A model generated the notes under the pieces. It did no database searches, was not told where the DNA came from, and saw only the letters and a program-made list of their open reading frames with translations. A stretch of DNA of 64,000 nt from Sphingobium algorifonticola (GTDB lineage: Bacteria > Pseudomonadota > Alphaproteobacteria > Sphingomonadales > Sphingomonadaceae), in the NCBI RefSeq assembly GCF_004005485.1, contig NZ_RZUL01000001.1:124001-188000 (forward strand), in the 5' to 3' direction. The position numbers were made by a program, and so were the translations under genes. Shown piece after piece: positions 18,815 to 27,455 of the stretch. Within the stretch, counting starts at the first letter, position 1; the number at the start of each line of letters is the position of its first letter.

Positions 18815-20122
18815 GTGGGAAGCGACGCGCATGGCCAAGGCCGCCCACGCAGCATGCCCGTGCGCTATCGCATGCTCGGCCTGATCGCCGTGCTCACGAC
18901 TCTCAACTATCTCGACCGGACCTTGCTGAGCATCGCGGCACCCGCAATGACTGCCGACCTCGGCCTTGATCCCGCGACGCTCGGCGTCGTCTTTTCCGTC
19001 TTTTCATGGAGCTATGCGATTGCGCAGGTCCCCGGCGGCATCGTGCTCGACCGGCTGGGCGTACGGACCACCTATTTCCTGTCCGTCACCTTGTGGTCGC
19101 TGTTCACGGCGCTCCAGGGCGCGGCGTTCGGCCTGTGGTCGCTGCTTGTCACGCGCCTGTGCCTGGGCGCGGCGGAAGCACCCTGCTTCCCCGCGAACAG
19201 CCGCGTGCTGGTAAGCTGGTTTCCCCAACGCGAGCGCGCGCGAGCCAACAGCGTCTATGCCGTCGGGCAGTATGTCGGCATCGCCTTCATGTCTCCGTTG
19301 CTATTCTGGACCGTGGCGACCTTCGGCTGGCGGGCGCTGTTCTTCATCGTCGGGGGCATCGGGGTCGTGCTCGGCTTCGTGTGGCTGCGGTTGTATCGTG
19401 ACCCGTCTCGACACCCGTCAGTCACGCAGGCGGAGCTGGACCTGATCGCAGCCGACGGCGGCGTCGTATCGAGCGGTGCCAGCTTGCCCTTTAGCTGGCG
19501 CAACGTCCGCTGGCTCATCACCCGGCGTCAGGTGTTCGGTGCGTCGCTGGGCCAGTTCGCGACCAATTCCACGCTCATCTTCTTCCTCACCTGGTTTCCG
19601 ACCTATCTCGCGGTGGAACGCAAGATGAGCTGGATCAGCGTCGGCTTCTACGCGACCTTGCCGTTCATCGCTGCCTCGATCGGTGTGCTTGCGGGCGGCC
19701 AGATTTCCGACTGGCTGGTGCGCCGCACAGCTTCGCTCAGCATCGGGCGGAAGTTTCCGGTCGTGGCCGGGCTGATGCTGTCGAGCACCATCATCCTGGC
19801 CGCCGGGCTGGACAGCAATGCGCTGGTCATCGCGGTTCTTTCCATTGCCTTTTTCGGGCAGGGCATGGCAAATCTGGGCTGGACTCTCATTTCCGAAGTG
19901 GCACCGGCCAGCCTGGTCGGGCTGACCGGCGGCGTGTTCAATTTCTGCACGCAACTGGCCGGGATCATTACCCCGATCGTCATCGGCCTCATCGTCCAGC
20001 AGACCGGATCGTTCCACGGTGCGCTGGCCTTCATAGGCTGCGTCGCACTGGTCGGGGCGCTCTCCTACATCGTCATCGTCGGCAAGGTGGAACGGATCGC
20101 CCCGCCCGTCTGGACGCACTAA
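18815..20122 (+). CDS. MFS permease, anion:cation symporter type
   Basis: A second inner-membrane ACS-type transporter of about 435 residues with twelve hydrophobic segments. It has LNYLDRTLLSIAAP in the first helix and GGIVLDRLGVRTTY after the second. GTG 18815 is preceded by GGGAG at 9 bases and gives a short polar N-terminus; ATG 18854 would start directly at the first helix. It stands between the TonB receptor promoter and the exported enolase-superfamily enzyme and probably moves a carboxylate made in the periplasm into the cell. It is only moderately similar to the permease at 9839-11143. Confidence 0.85.
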   Translation: MGSDAHGQGRPRSMPVRYRMLGLIAVLTTLNYLDRTLLSIAAPAMTADLGLDPATLGVVFSVFSWSYAIAQVPGGIVLDRLGVRTTYFLSVTLWSLFTALQGAAFGLWSLLVTRLCLGAAEAPCFPANSRVLVSWFPQRERARANSVYAVGQYVGIAFMSPLLFWTVATFGWRALFFIVGGIGVVLGFVWLRLYRDPSRHPSVTQAELDLIAADGGVVSSGASLPFSWRNVRWLITRRQVFGASLGQFATNSTLIFFLTWFPTYLAVERKMSWISVGFYATLPFIAASIGVLAGGQISDWLVRRTASLSIGRKFPVVAGLMLSSTIILAAGLDSNALVIAVLSIAFFGQGMANLGWTLISEVAPASLVGLTGGVFNFCTQLAGIITPIVIGLIVQQTGSFHGALAFIGCVALVGALSYIVIVGKVERIAPPVWTH

Positions 20123-20228
20123 CCAGAACACAGCCTTGTCGTTCACCTGTTGAGCGATCGCCCATCCAGGGGGTTTGCATGGCGAAAGGCGCGGCGCATC
20201 ATCATACGAAACGACAAGACGAATGGAC

Positions 20229-20243
20229 AGGAGAGCGGGTTTG
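20229..20243 (+). promoter_or_regulatory. Ribosome site deciding a TTG start
   Basis: AGGAG (20229-20233) stands 7 bases before TTG 20241. An ATG at 20223 lies upstream of this site and so lacks it. The TTG start places a twin-arginine motif (DRRQFM) immediately at the N-terminus, which supports it as the real start. Confidence 0.65.
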
Positions 20244-21488
20244 GACCGACGGCAATTCATGACCGGCGCTGCGGCGCTGACAGGCGCGATGCTTGCCGTC
20301 CCGTCTGCACTGGCAGCACTCCCCAAGGCGAAGATCACGCGCATCCGCTTCTACCGGACGCCGACTGACGCCGCAGGTCGCCCAAACGTCCGGCAGCCGA
20401 CATTCAACCAAAGCACGCATATCGTCCAGATCGAGACCGACGCAGGCCTAACGGGTGTCGGCGAAGGTGGCGCGCCCGATGTGATGGAACAGCTTGCCGG
20501 GCAATTGATCGGCGAGGACCCGTTCCGCACGGAGCGGCTGTGGCAGATCATGCACCGGGGCTATTTCTATCCTGCCGGGCGCGAAAAGACGCATGCGCTG
20601 GGTGCACTCGACATCGCCTTGTGGGACATCAAGGCAAAGGCGCTGGGCGTGCCGCTCTATCAATTGCTGGGCGGGCGATCGCGCGACCATGTCGAATGCT
20701 ACGCGACCGGCTTTTCCATTCCGAACCAGCCCAAGGCCAGCCATGGCGAGCGCGCACGCGCCTGCATGGAGGCGGGCTTCCACAGCTATCGCATTCACGA
20801 TCCGGGCCAGGACATTACCTTCGACCGGTTCGCGCAAGTGCCGCGGATGGCCGCCATCTGCCGCGAAGTGCGCGAAGGCTGCGGCCGCGACGGTGGCTGG
20901 GCGATCGACTTCCACGGCGAATATGACCAGAATGATGCCATTGCCCTGGCTGACATGATCGCGCCGCTCCGCCCCTATTTCGTCGAGGATCTGGTGCGCA
21001 GCGATAATCTCCAGACCTATGCGCTGATCCGCAGTCAGGTGAAGGTGCCGATCGCGGTGGGCGAGGTGCTGGGGAACAAATGGGACTGGACGGCGCTGAT
21101 CGAAAAAGACCTGATCGATTATGGCCGCGTCACCATCCCCAATGTCGGCGGCGTGACCGAGTTCATGAAGATCGCGGCAATGTGCGAGGCGCACAATATC
21201 GGTCTCATCCCCCACTTTACCGGCCCGATCGCGACGGCGACGCTCGTGCATTGCGTCGCCGCGACATCGACGCCCGCGCTGATGGAAATGAGCGGCGGCG
21301 GACGACGCGTCTGGCCCTATCTCAACAACAGCTATGATTTCCGCAACGGCAGGCTGGAAATCAACGATCGCCCCGGCATCGGCTGCGACGTGGACTTCGC
21401 CAAGCTCGAACTGCTTGGCGACTATGCGGAACGCTATGCGCCGATCAAGACGTTGCAGCGCAAGGACGGGTCTTACACCAATTGGTAA
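20241..21488 (+). CDS. Tat-exported enolase-superfamily dehydratase
   Basis: Mandelate racemase/muconate-lactonizing-type enzyme of 415 residues. After a twin-arginine signal (DRRQFMTGAAALTGAMLAV, cleavage near ALA), the capping domain and barrel follow. Candidate metal ligands are Asp 223 (IDFHGE), Glu 249 (FVEDL) and Glu 275 (AVGEVLG), with a C-terminal catalytic His at about 325 (IPHFTG). Where many members carry Lys-x-Lys this one reads YRIHD, as in sugar-acid dehydratase subgroups. Members normally work in the cytoplasm, so a Tat leader is unusual. The likely reaction is dehydration of an acid sugar or hydroxy acid to a 2-keto-3-deoxy acid, which would feed the aldolase at 6836 (inference). 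Confidence 0.8.
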   Translation: MDRRQFMTGAAALTGAMLAVPSALAALPKAKITRIRFYRTPTDAAGRPNVRQPTFNQSTHIVQIETDAGLTGVGEGGAPDVMEQLAGQLIGEDPFRTERLWQIMHRGYFYPAGREKTHALGALDIALWDIKAKALGVPLYQLLGGRSRDHVECYATGFSIPNQPKASHGERARACMEAGFHSYRIHDPGQDITFDRFAQVPRMAAICREVREGCGRDGGWAIDFHGEYDQNDAIALADMIAPLRPYFVEDLVRSDNLQTYALIRSQVKVPIAVGEVLGNKWDWTALIEKDLIDYGRVTIPNVGGVTEFMKIAAMCEAHNIGLIPHFTGPIATATLVHCVAATSTPALMEMSGGGRRVWPYLNNSYDFRNGRLEINDRPGIGCDVDFAKLELLGDYAERYAPIKTLQRKDGSYTNW

Positions 21489-21590
21489 GCGCAAGCGGGC
21501 CGACGACCCGTCAGCTATGCGATATCGTAAGTCCCATAGCGGGGGAATTGCAATGGACGTGACGTTCAGACATAAAGACCGGTGCTACTT

Positions 21591-23717
21591 TCAAAGAACG
21601 ATATAATCGGTCGTTCCGTTGTCTCGCACGATTATCTGCTGATATGCGTTTCCGGCAGCATCGTAGAGATAGGCCGATAGCGTGAACGGTTGGGTGCTAT
21701 CCTGATCATAGTTGTAGAAGATGCGGCTACCGTCATCGTAAATCACGTCCTGCGTGTCTAAACGACCCTGACTGTCGTAACTGAACCATGCTTGAGCCCA
21801 ACTCTGGCTATTGTTTTCGTCGATGTTCACAAACGTGCGACTACCATTGTCATATTGCACGTCGTGAGCACTCAGACGCCCTTGCGCATCAAATGTAAAC
21901 CAGTCCTGAGACACGAAACTCGCATTACCCTGGTCGAGGTTAATGAACGTCCGCGTGCCGTCGTCAAAATACTGATCGACGCTGTCCAGCCGTGACTGGC
22001 CGTCGAAAACACTCCAGGTCTGTTGCGTGGCGCTTGTATTGGTGACATCGAATTCCACGATCAACTTGCTGCCATTGTCATAAATGACACTTTGCTGGGT
22101 GAGTTGCCATTGAGCAGTGTAGATGTCCTCGATCTGACTCCAGTCATTGCCCGCGAGATCGTCCACGATCCGCTGTGCCGCCTCAAAACCATGCATGCCC
22201 AGATCGAAACTTACAGGAGCTGAAGAATTGCGAATGACCAGCACGTCATTTCCGCTACCGCCTGAAACATTTGCGGCAACATCCGTCACATCGAAAAAGA
22301 CGTGATCGTCACCGGCCCCACCCAACAGAATGTCACTGCCGCTGCCACCATCCAGAATGTCGCTGCCGTCGCCGCCGATCAGCCTATCGTCACCGCCATT
22401 GCCATAAAGGTCGTCTGCCCCATAACCGCCTTCGATTACGTTGTTTTCGTCACCACCTTTCAGGATGTCGTTGCCCGCATAGCCTGATATGGTCCCACCC
22501 GTCCGACCGGCAGACCCATCGTAGACATCATCTCCATAATACATTTGCACGTCACCGCGAATAACACCGTCATTTATGACTGTCGTATTAGTCTGGATCA
22601 GTGCCTGCTGTTGCGCGTTGAAGTCGGTTTCAAATCCAGGTACGCGGCTAAAGCCGTATCGCCCCACTTCGGAATCCGCCGAGATATAGACGTGCCCGGC
22701 GACGCCGTTCACAAACGCATCGGGCGAATAGCTACCGATGAGATCGAAACGGTCCCGATCTGTGATTTCTATGGCCTGCAGATTGTCGGCATTGCGAATT
22801 GTAATGTCGTGAAACGAAGGGTTGGACGCACCATTGACCTTTTCAAATCCAAAAAATCCGCCCAGATCGAGATCGACGGTGCCGCTGGTCGCCAGCAATA
22901 GAGTATCGACGCCCGAACCGCCATACACCGCCGCAGGTTGAACGGAACTGCTGCTGAGAAAGGACAAAAAGAGCGTGTCGTCGCCAATTGCAAGATCGAT
23001 GCTGCCGGTCACCTGGCCAGTGGACGTCAGGCTGACGAAATCATTCATCCCTGACCCGATCAACGACTCGAAGACGGAACCATTGCTGATGCCGACCGAT
23101 CCACCCGAAAGCATGGTGATTGTAGCGTCTGCGTTTACGCTGCTCACGAAGTTGACATAGGCATCTGCTCTTGCCTCGACACTCGAAAAGCCCGACAGGC
23201 CGACCAGATTGTTCCCGCTGCCGTTTACAGTGTCGAACGGCATGTCGATGACCAGTTTTTCGAAACTGTCTAAGCTGGACGTGCCGTTCATATAGAGAAC
23301 AGAAACGCCGCCTCTGAGGATGAGTGTATCGTCTCCGCTCCCTCCGTACATGCCGGTCGGCAGTAGCTGATGAATGTTCGATTGCAGCAGAATATCGATC
23401 GTGTCGGCGCCGCTACCCAGATGTACTTCGCCGACAATTGCGCCCCCATTCACAATGAGATCGTCGCCGGGGCCGCCTTGGATGGCAACCGCGTAGCTGC
23501 CTCCGCTTGTCGTACTGATGACCGCACCCGACTGATTGAAAATCGTACCGCCGGTTCCCACGATCTCAATGACAGCAGCACTGCCGGAAGTCCCCAGAAC
23601 ACGACCGCGATCAGTGTTTATGAACGTGGCGCCATTCCCCAGCAGCCGCACGGCCGGATTGCCATTGAGTTGCACCGAATTGGTATAGTTAGCGCCCTCA
23701 CCCAAAACATCGACCAT
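21591..23717 (-). CDS. RTX-like calcium-binding secreted protein
   Basis: A 708-residue, glycine- and aspartate-rich protein without a Sec signal. The N-terminal half has irregular beta-helix-like repeats (GDDLIVNGG, GSGADTIDI, GSGDDTLILRGG). Around residues 415-475 lie canonical calcium-binding nonapeptides (GYGADDLYGNGGDDRLIGG, then GGSGSDILLGGAGDD). The last ~165 residues are tandem 38-residue repeats. Acidic composition and RTX motifs indicate type I secretion to the cell surface or medium, but no exporter genes are adjacent. Base composition looks less GC-rich than the neighbours, which suggests separate acquisition. Function unknown; an adhesin or surface-layer-like role is possible. 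Confidence 0.82.
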   Translation of the reverse strand: MVDVLGEGANYTNSVQLNGNPAVRLLGNGATFINTDRGRVLGTSGSAAVIEIVGTGGTIFNQSGAVISTTSGGSYAVAIQGGPGDDLIVNGGAIVGEVHLGSGADTIDILLQSNIHQLLPTGMYGGSGDDTLILRGGVSVLYMNGTSSLDSFEKLVIDMPFDTVNGSGNNLVGLSGFSSVEARADAYVNFVSSVNADATITMLSGGSVGISNGSVFESLIGSGMNDFVSLTSTGQVTGSIDLAIGDDTLFLSFLSSSSVQPAAVYGGSGVDTLLLATSGTVDLDLGGFFGFEKVNGASNPSFHDITIRNADNLQAIEITDRDRFDLIGSYSPDAFVNGVAGHVYISADSEVGRYGFSRVPGFETDFNAQQQALIQTNTTVINDGVIRGDVQMYYGDDVYDGSAGRTGGTISGYAGNDILKGGDENNVIEGGYGADDLYGNGGDDRLIGGDGSDILDGGSGSDILLGGAGDDHVFFDVTDVAANVSGGSGNDVLVIRNSSAPVSFDLGMHGFEAAQRIVDDLAGNDWSQIEDIYTAQWQLTQQSVIYDNGSKLIVEFDVTNTSATQQTWSVFDGQSRLDSVDQYFDDGTRTFINLDQGNASFVSQDWFTFDAQGRLSAHDVQYDNGSRTFVNIDENNSQSWAQAWFSYDSQGRLDTQDVIYDDGSRIFYNYDQDSTQPFTLSAYLYDAAGNAYQQIIVRDNGTTDYIVL
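21594..22094 (-). repeat. 38-residue C-terminal repeats of the RTX protein
   Basis: Three full units of exactly 38 residues begin DQYFDDGTRTF, DVQYDNGSRTF and DVIYDDGSRIF and close with YD/FD-x-x-G-x-x. A diverged first unit (QSVIYDNGSKLIVEFD) and a partial last unit (DNGTTDYIVL) flank them. The pattern is D-x-x-Y-D-[DN]-G-[ST]-R-x-F, then about 20 residues rich in Q, S and W, then an aromatic-D-x-x-G turn. It resembles YD-type repeats but has its own period. Confidence 0.8.
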
Positions 23718-24075
23718 CTGTCAGCACCCTTTTGTCTTGCGCCATGAGTTAACGGGTCACTTCGAACAGCGCGAGGAGAAAAGCGCAAGCAGCCGCAGGC
23801 ATCATATACCGCGGCCGCGGCCATGCTGCCTTCGCGCCTGCTTGCCCGAAATCAGGGACCGCATAGCCCGTACAGTACGGCGCCGCCAGTAACTGAATGG
23901 CAATGTTAGGCAGCATGACCGCAGTGATCTCGATTGCGAAGCCACGATATGTCGCCTGTCCGGTGCAGCGACAGTCGCCCGGCACCGTCCCGGGTGCTTG
24001 GCCGACGTTAGCACTGGACAGGATCACAGAAATACCATACGGTACCGTATGTAAAGCAACAACGGATGCCAGCAT
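23718..24075. other. Intergenic region before the dioxygenase operon
   Basis: This 358-base stretch holds the TetR-type operator at 24036-24051 near its right end, and a short imperfect hairpin GGCACC-GTCCC-GGGTGC near 23980-24000. A minus-strand frame of about 108 codons (to 23749) runs through it with some hydrophobic stretches, but it starts back-to-back with the dioxygenase ATG, would encode the operator, and matches no family I recognise. It is not called as a gene. Confidence 0.4.
24036..24051. promoter_or_regulatory. Operator 1, perfect 16-bp palindrome
   Basis: CATACGGTACCGTATG is a perfect palindrome ending 24 bases before the dioxygenase alpha start. A near copy (14 of 16 bases) lies at 27456-27471 beside the tetR gene. 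Size and symmetry fit a TetR-family dimer site, so this is very probably the repressor site for the dioxygenase half-operon. Confidence 0.75.
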
Positions 24076-25401
24076 ATGACTATGGCCCAGTATATCGATG
24101 CAGACTTCGGCACCCTCGATCGCCGGATTTTCTGGGACCAGGCAATCTATGAACGCGAATTGAGCCATGTTTTCGCGCGCAGCTGGCTGTTCGTCGCCCA
24201 TGAGAGTCAGGTCGAAAGTCCCGGCGATTTCGTGACCACCTACATGGGGGAAGATTCAGTAGTCGTTGCGCGCGGCGACGCTGGCGCGATCAACGTCTTT
24301 CTCAATTCCTGCCCACACCGCGGCAACCGCGTCTGCTTTGCCGATAGCGGCACTGGGCGTCAGTTCACCTGCAACTATCACGGCTGGGCCTTTGGGCTCG
24401 ATGGCGCGCTCAAGAAAATGCCCAAAATGGGGCTGTACAAGTCGACACCCGGTTTTCGGATGGAGGACTGGGGCCTGAAGCGCGCGCGCGTCGAAGCCTA
24501 TAAAGGCCTGGTTTTTGCGACGTTCGATGAAGAGGCGCCATCGCTCGGCGACTGGCTGGGCGATTTCCGCTGGTATCTCGATGCCGTGCTCGATGCGGAG
24601 GAAGGCGGCACCGAGTTTCTGCCCGGCGGTGCGACGCGATCGGTGATGCGTTGCAACTGGAAGTTTCCGGCCGACAATTTCGTGGGGGATATCTATCACG
24701 CCTTATGGACGCATCTGGGCGGGTCGGAGCCGACGCTGGGGCGGCATGGCGGCGTGAAGGTGGAGAACGAAGGCAGCTACCAGGTGTCCGTGAATGGCCA
24801 CGGCTGGGAGTTCAACGACAGTTTTCTCGGCAATGCAGCGACAATGGGCGATCGCGACCTTTTGCGCTACATGCGGTCGCGGCACGAAGCGATCATTGCG
24901 CGGCTGGGCAAGTTTCGCGCCGACATGTGGGGGTCGGTCGCATCCGCTACCATTTTCCCGAACTTCTCCTTCCTGCCGGGCTATTTCACCTTCCGCACCT
25001 TTCAGCCCAAGGGGCCGCTCAAGACCGAAATCCATTCCTGGACGCTGGTACCCAAAGCGATGCCGGATGACATCAAGGATCGCTTTCGCCGGGGGTCGAT
25101 GCGGACCTTTTCGCCGTCCGGCCTGCTGGAAATGGACGATGGCGAAAACTGGGAACATTCCACTACGGCGAACGCAGGCTGGGTCACGCGCCACCAGCGC
25201 CTGTGCTATGCCATGGCGCCGGACGGAGAAAATACTGTGGCCGGCTTGCCGGGCTCGGCATCTGCGGGACAGCTGTCCGATGCCAACCAGCGACTGTTCT
25301 ACAAACGCTGGGCGGAGATGATGGACGCGGAGCGATGGGCGGATATCTCGCTTGCACCGCAGACAGCACCGGTGAGGCATTTGGCCGAGGCAGCGGAATG
25401 A
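24076..25401 (+). CDS. Rieske aromatic-ring dioxygenase, alpha subunit
   Basis: Catalytic large subunit that inserts both atoms of O2 into an aromatic ring to give a cis-dihydrodiol. It has 441 residues. The Rieske [2Fe-2S] ligands are Cys79/His81 (CPHRG) and Cys99/His102 (CNYHGW). The mononuclear iron site is His208 and His213 with bridging Asp205 (VGDIYHALWTH), at the same numbering as naphthalene dioxygenase, and the third ligand is Asp354 or Asp355 (EMDDGENWE). It overlaps the beta gene by ATGA. No ferredoxin or reductase gene is in the window, as is common in sphingomonads, where shared electron carriers lie elsewhere. The substrate cannot be read from sequence; the downstream genes point to a hydrocarbon or simple substituted benzene ring. 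Confidence 0.93.
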   Translation: MTMAQYIDADFGTLDRRIFWDQAIYERELSHVFARSWLFVAHESQVESPGDFVTTYMGEDSVVVARGDAGAINVFLNSCPHRGNRVCFADSGTGRQFTCNYHGWAFGLDGALKKMPKMGLYKSTPGFRMEDWGLKRARVEAYKGLVFATFDEEAPSLGDWLGDFRWYLDAVLDAEEGGTEFLPGGATRSVMRCNWKFPADNFVGDIYHALWTHLGGSEPTLGRHGGVKVENEGSYQVSVNGHGWEFNDSFLGNAATMGDRDLLRYMRSRHEAIIARLGKFRADMWGSVASATIFPNFSFLPGYFTFRTFQPKGPLKTEIHSWTLVPKAMPDDIKDRFRRGSMRTFSPSGLLEMDDGENWEHSTTANAGWVTRHQRLCYAMAPDGENTVAGLPGSASAGQLSDANQRLFYKRWAEMMDAERWADISLAPQTAPVRHLAEAAE

Positions 25402-26015
25402 GTGCAACTCTGACCGGTAAGCCCGATTATGCGACCTACCCGACAATCAGTTCGGCTCAGGCGCGGGACGCGGCCCGCCATTTGCTCGCCATGTCGGGTC
25501 AGGGAACAATTGTCGATGATGCCCTGCTGCTTCGAATCGAACGCTTCTATCATCTGGAAGCACGTTTGCTTGACGAGGAACGATATTCCCAATGGTATGA
25601 TCTGCTGGCCGATGATTTATTTTATTGGATGCCGTTGAGGGAGAACCGTTTTCGTCGGGACAAGCGGCCCGAGCTTTGCCCCGAAAACATGGCGCTGTTC
25701 GATGAGCGCAAAGTGGATATCGCAATGCGGATTGGGCGGCTCACGTCCAATCTCGTCTGGACCGAAGATCCGCCGACGCGCCATGTCTACGTCATTACCA
25801 ATGTCGAGGCATTCGCAACGAAGGTTAAAGGCGAATATGAAGTGCATTCGTGCTTCATCCAGTACCGCAACCGCGCCGAACATGATGAAGCGACGTTGTG
25901 CGGGCGACGACGCGATCTGCTGCGCGCTGTTGACGGTGGCTTTCAGATAGCCCGGCGGCTGATACTGCTGCCGCAATCGGTGCTGCTGACCAAAAACCTG
26001 TCGGCCTTTTTCTGA
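25398..26015 (+). CDS. Aromatic-ring dioxygenase, beta subunit
   Basis: Small structural subunit of the alpha3beta3 oxygenase, 205 residues, with the SnoaL-like cone fold. Typical blocks are IERFYHLEARLLDEERYSQWYDLLADDLFYWMP (positions about 45-80), DPPTRHVYVITNVEA, CGRRRDLLRAVDGGFQIARR and the C-terminal NLSAFF. It starts within the alpha stop (ATGA) and ends sharing one base with the dehydrogenase start, so it is translationally coupled on both sides. Confidence 0.92.
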   Translation: MSATLTGKPDYATYPTISSAQARDAARHLLAMSGQGTIVDDALLLRIERFYHLEARLLDEERYSQWYDLLADDLFYWMPLRENRFRRDKRPELCPENMALFDERKVDIAMRIGRLTSNLVWTEDPPTRHVYVITNVEAFATKVKGEYEVHSCFIQYRNRAEHDEATLCGRRRDLLRAVDGGFQIARRLILLPQSVLLTKNLSAFF

Positions 26016-26791
26016 TGGGACGGCTTTTGGGCAATCGGGCCATCGTTACCGGCGCAGGCTCGGGCATCGGCCGCGCCGTCGTCCGCCGCTATCTGGCCGA
26101 GGGGGCACAGGTCATAGCGGTCATCCGCAAGGAAACGGACCGGGCAGCATTGGAGGCGGAAGGCGCACATGTCGTAATCGGCGATGTCGCGCATTATGAT
26201 ACTGCGGAACGGGCGGTAGGCGCAGCGATCGCCACCTTTGGCGGTCTCGATACCTATGTGGCGAATGCCGGTCTGTGGGATTTTCACAAACGTGTCGAGA
26301 AGCAGTCGCCCGATGCGCTGCAACACGCGTTTCAGGAGATTTTCGGCGTCAACCTGCTGGGTGCGCTGTTCGGTGCACGCGCGGCTATCGCGGCCCTGCG
26401 GGAAACACATGGCAGCATGATCGTTACCGGTTCCAATGCCTGCTTCCGCGCGGGCGGCGGCGGTGCCTTGTATACCGCGTCCAAGTTCGCGTTGCGCGGG
26501 CTGGTCATGCAACTGGCAAAAGAGTTTGCGCCGGATGTACGGGTCAATGGTGTGGCCCCTGGCGCCACCGATACGGCACTGTCCGGTCCCGCGGCGCTAG
26601 GCCAGCGGGATCGCACGATGAACGGCGATGCGGATCGCATGGCCATCATGGCGTCCCACATGCCACTGGGCCGCGTTTCGCAGCCTGACGAGCATAGCGC
26701 GCTCTATGTCTTGCTGGCCGCGTCGTCGGAAAGCGCCTATGTTACCGGTGCCATGATGGCATCGGATGGTGGCCTCACGCTCTCCATATAA
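26015..26791 (+). CDS. cis-dihydrodiol dehydrogenase (SDR)
   Basis: Short-chain dehydrogenase of 258 residues expected to rearomatise the cis-dihydrodiol to a catechol with NAD+ (BphB/NahB-like role). It has the nucleotide motif VTGAGSGIGRA, VANAGLWDF in place of NNAG, a catalytic Ser in IVTGSNACF and YTASK with catalytic Tyr and Lys. Its ATG shares its first base with the TGA of the beta-subunit gene. Function follows from operon position between dioxygenase and extradiol genes as well as from the fold. Confidence 0.88.
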   Translation: MGRLLGNRAIVTGAGSGIGRAVVRRYLAEGAQVIAVIRKETDRAALEAEGAHVVIGDVAHYDTAERAVGAAIATFGGLDTYVANAGLWDFHKRVEKQSPDALQHAFQEIFGVNLLGALFGARAAIAALRETHGSMIVTGSNACFRAGGGGALYTASKFALRGLVMQLAKEFAPDVRVNGVAPGATDTALSGPAALGQRDRTMNGDADRMAIMASHMPLGRVSQPDEHSALYVLLAASSESAYVTGAMMASDGGLTLSI

Positions 26792-26805
26792 TCCCGAACA
26801 GCGCC

Positions 26806-27396
26806 CTATGCAGCTGTCAGTTGTGGCGCACCGATCAGAATCCTTTCGCACAAATCGATGGCTGTCTCGGCCGCATCTTGCAGAAGAGTCGGCGCGACAC
26901 GCATGTACGAATAGGCGATCACAGCTCGCGCAGCCGTCTCATGCTCAGGGACGCCGCATCCGGCAAGCAGCCCCTCGATATAGCGCAAGCGAAGCTGATC
27001 GACTTCCTCCAACGCCGCGCGGGCGCGGGTGTCGCGACGGCCCCACAGCCTGACAGCCAGCTCAACATCGGCACCATGACGTGATCGTCGTCCTGCAACC
27101 GGAAGACGCAACAGGCGGCGCAACCGCAACTCGGGCGACGCCCCATCGCGTTCGAGCCGCTCGATGAGCTGCAAGGTCGCCTGCCTGCGCCAATGGTCCA
27201 GCATGGTTTCGTACAGGGCATCCCGGTCCTTGAAATGCCAGTAGAAGCTGCCTTTCGTGACATTGAGCTGTTTGGCGAGCAACTCGACGCGCACGCCATC
27301 AATGCCCTGCATTGCGAGCAGGTTCAGCGCCGCTTCGGTCCAGGCCGAAATATCGAGCGGACCCGTTTCGTTCGATCGTGATCGCCGTGTTGCCAT
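26806..27396 (-). CDS. TetR-family repressor of the meta-cleavage operon
   Basis: A 196-residue regulator inserted on the opposite strand between the two halves of the pathway. The N-terminal helix-turn-helix is VRVELLAKQLNVTKGSFYWHFKDRDALY; the remaining helices form the ligand domain. ATG 27396 has GAGGAG five bases upstream; GTG 27402 is too close to it. Two matching palindromes, at 24036-24051 and 27456-27471, flank the gene block it would control, and the second lies in its own promoter region, implying autoregulation. The ligand is probably a pathway intermediate or the aromatic substrate. Confidence 0.9.
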   Translation of the reverse strand: MATRRSRSNETGPLDISAWTEAALNLLAMQGIDGVRVELLAKQLNVTKGSFYWHFKDRDALYETMLDHWRRQATLQLIERLERDGASPELRLRRLLRLPVAGRRSRHGADVELAVRLWGRRDTRARAALEEVDQLRLRYIEGLLAGCGVPEHETAARAVIAYSYMRVAPTLLQDAAETAIDLCERILIGAPQLTAA

Positions 27397-27455
27397 GTGC
27401 ACTCCTCAATCTGCTTCCCATAGCGGCTTAGAGCAATCACGCCAATTCGCAAAAA

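Noticed and set aside
22300..22480. Short tandem pattern resembling a CRISPR or minisatellite
   Set aside because: It is the coding sequence of the RTX nonapeptide repeats (GGxGxD), not a direct DNA repeat array with spacers.
23749..24201. Minus-strand frame with hydrophobic stretches in the gap before the dioxygenase
   Set aside because: Its first part overlaps the dioxygenase gene, a shorter start at 24075 abuts the dioxygenase ATG back-to-back, it would encode the operator palindrome, and no family is recognisable. A remnant gene cannot be excluded.
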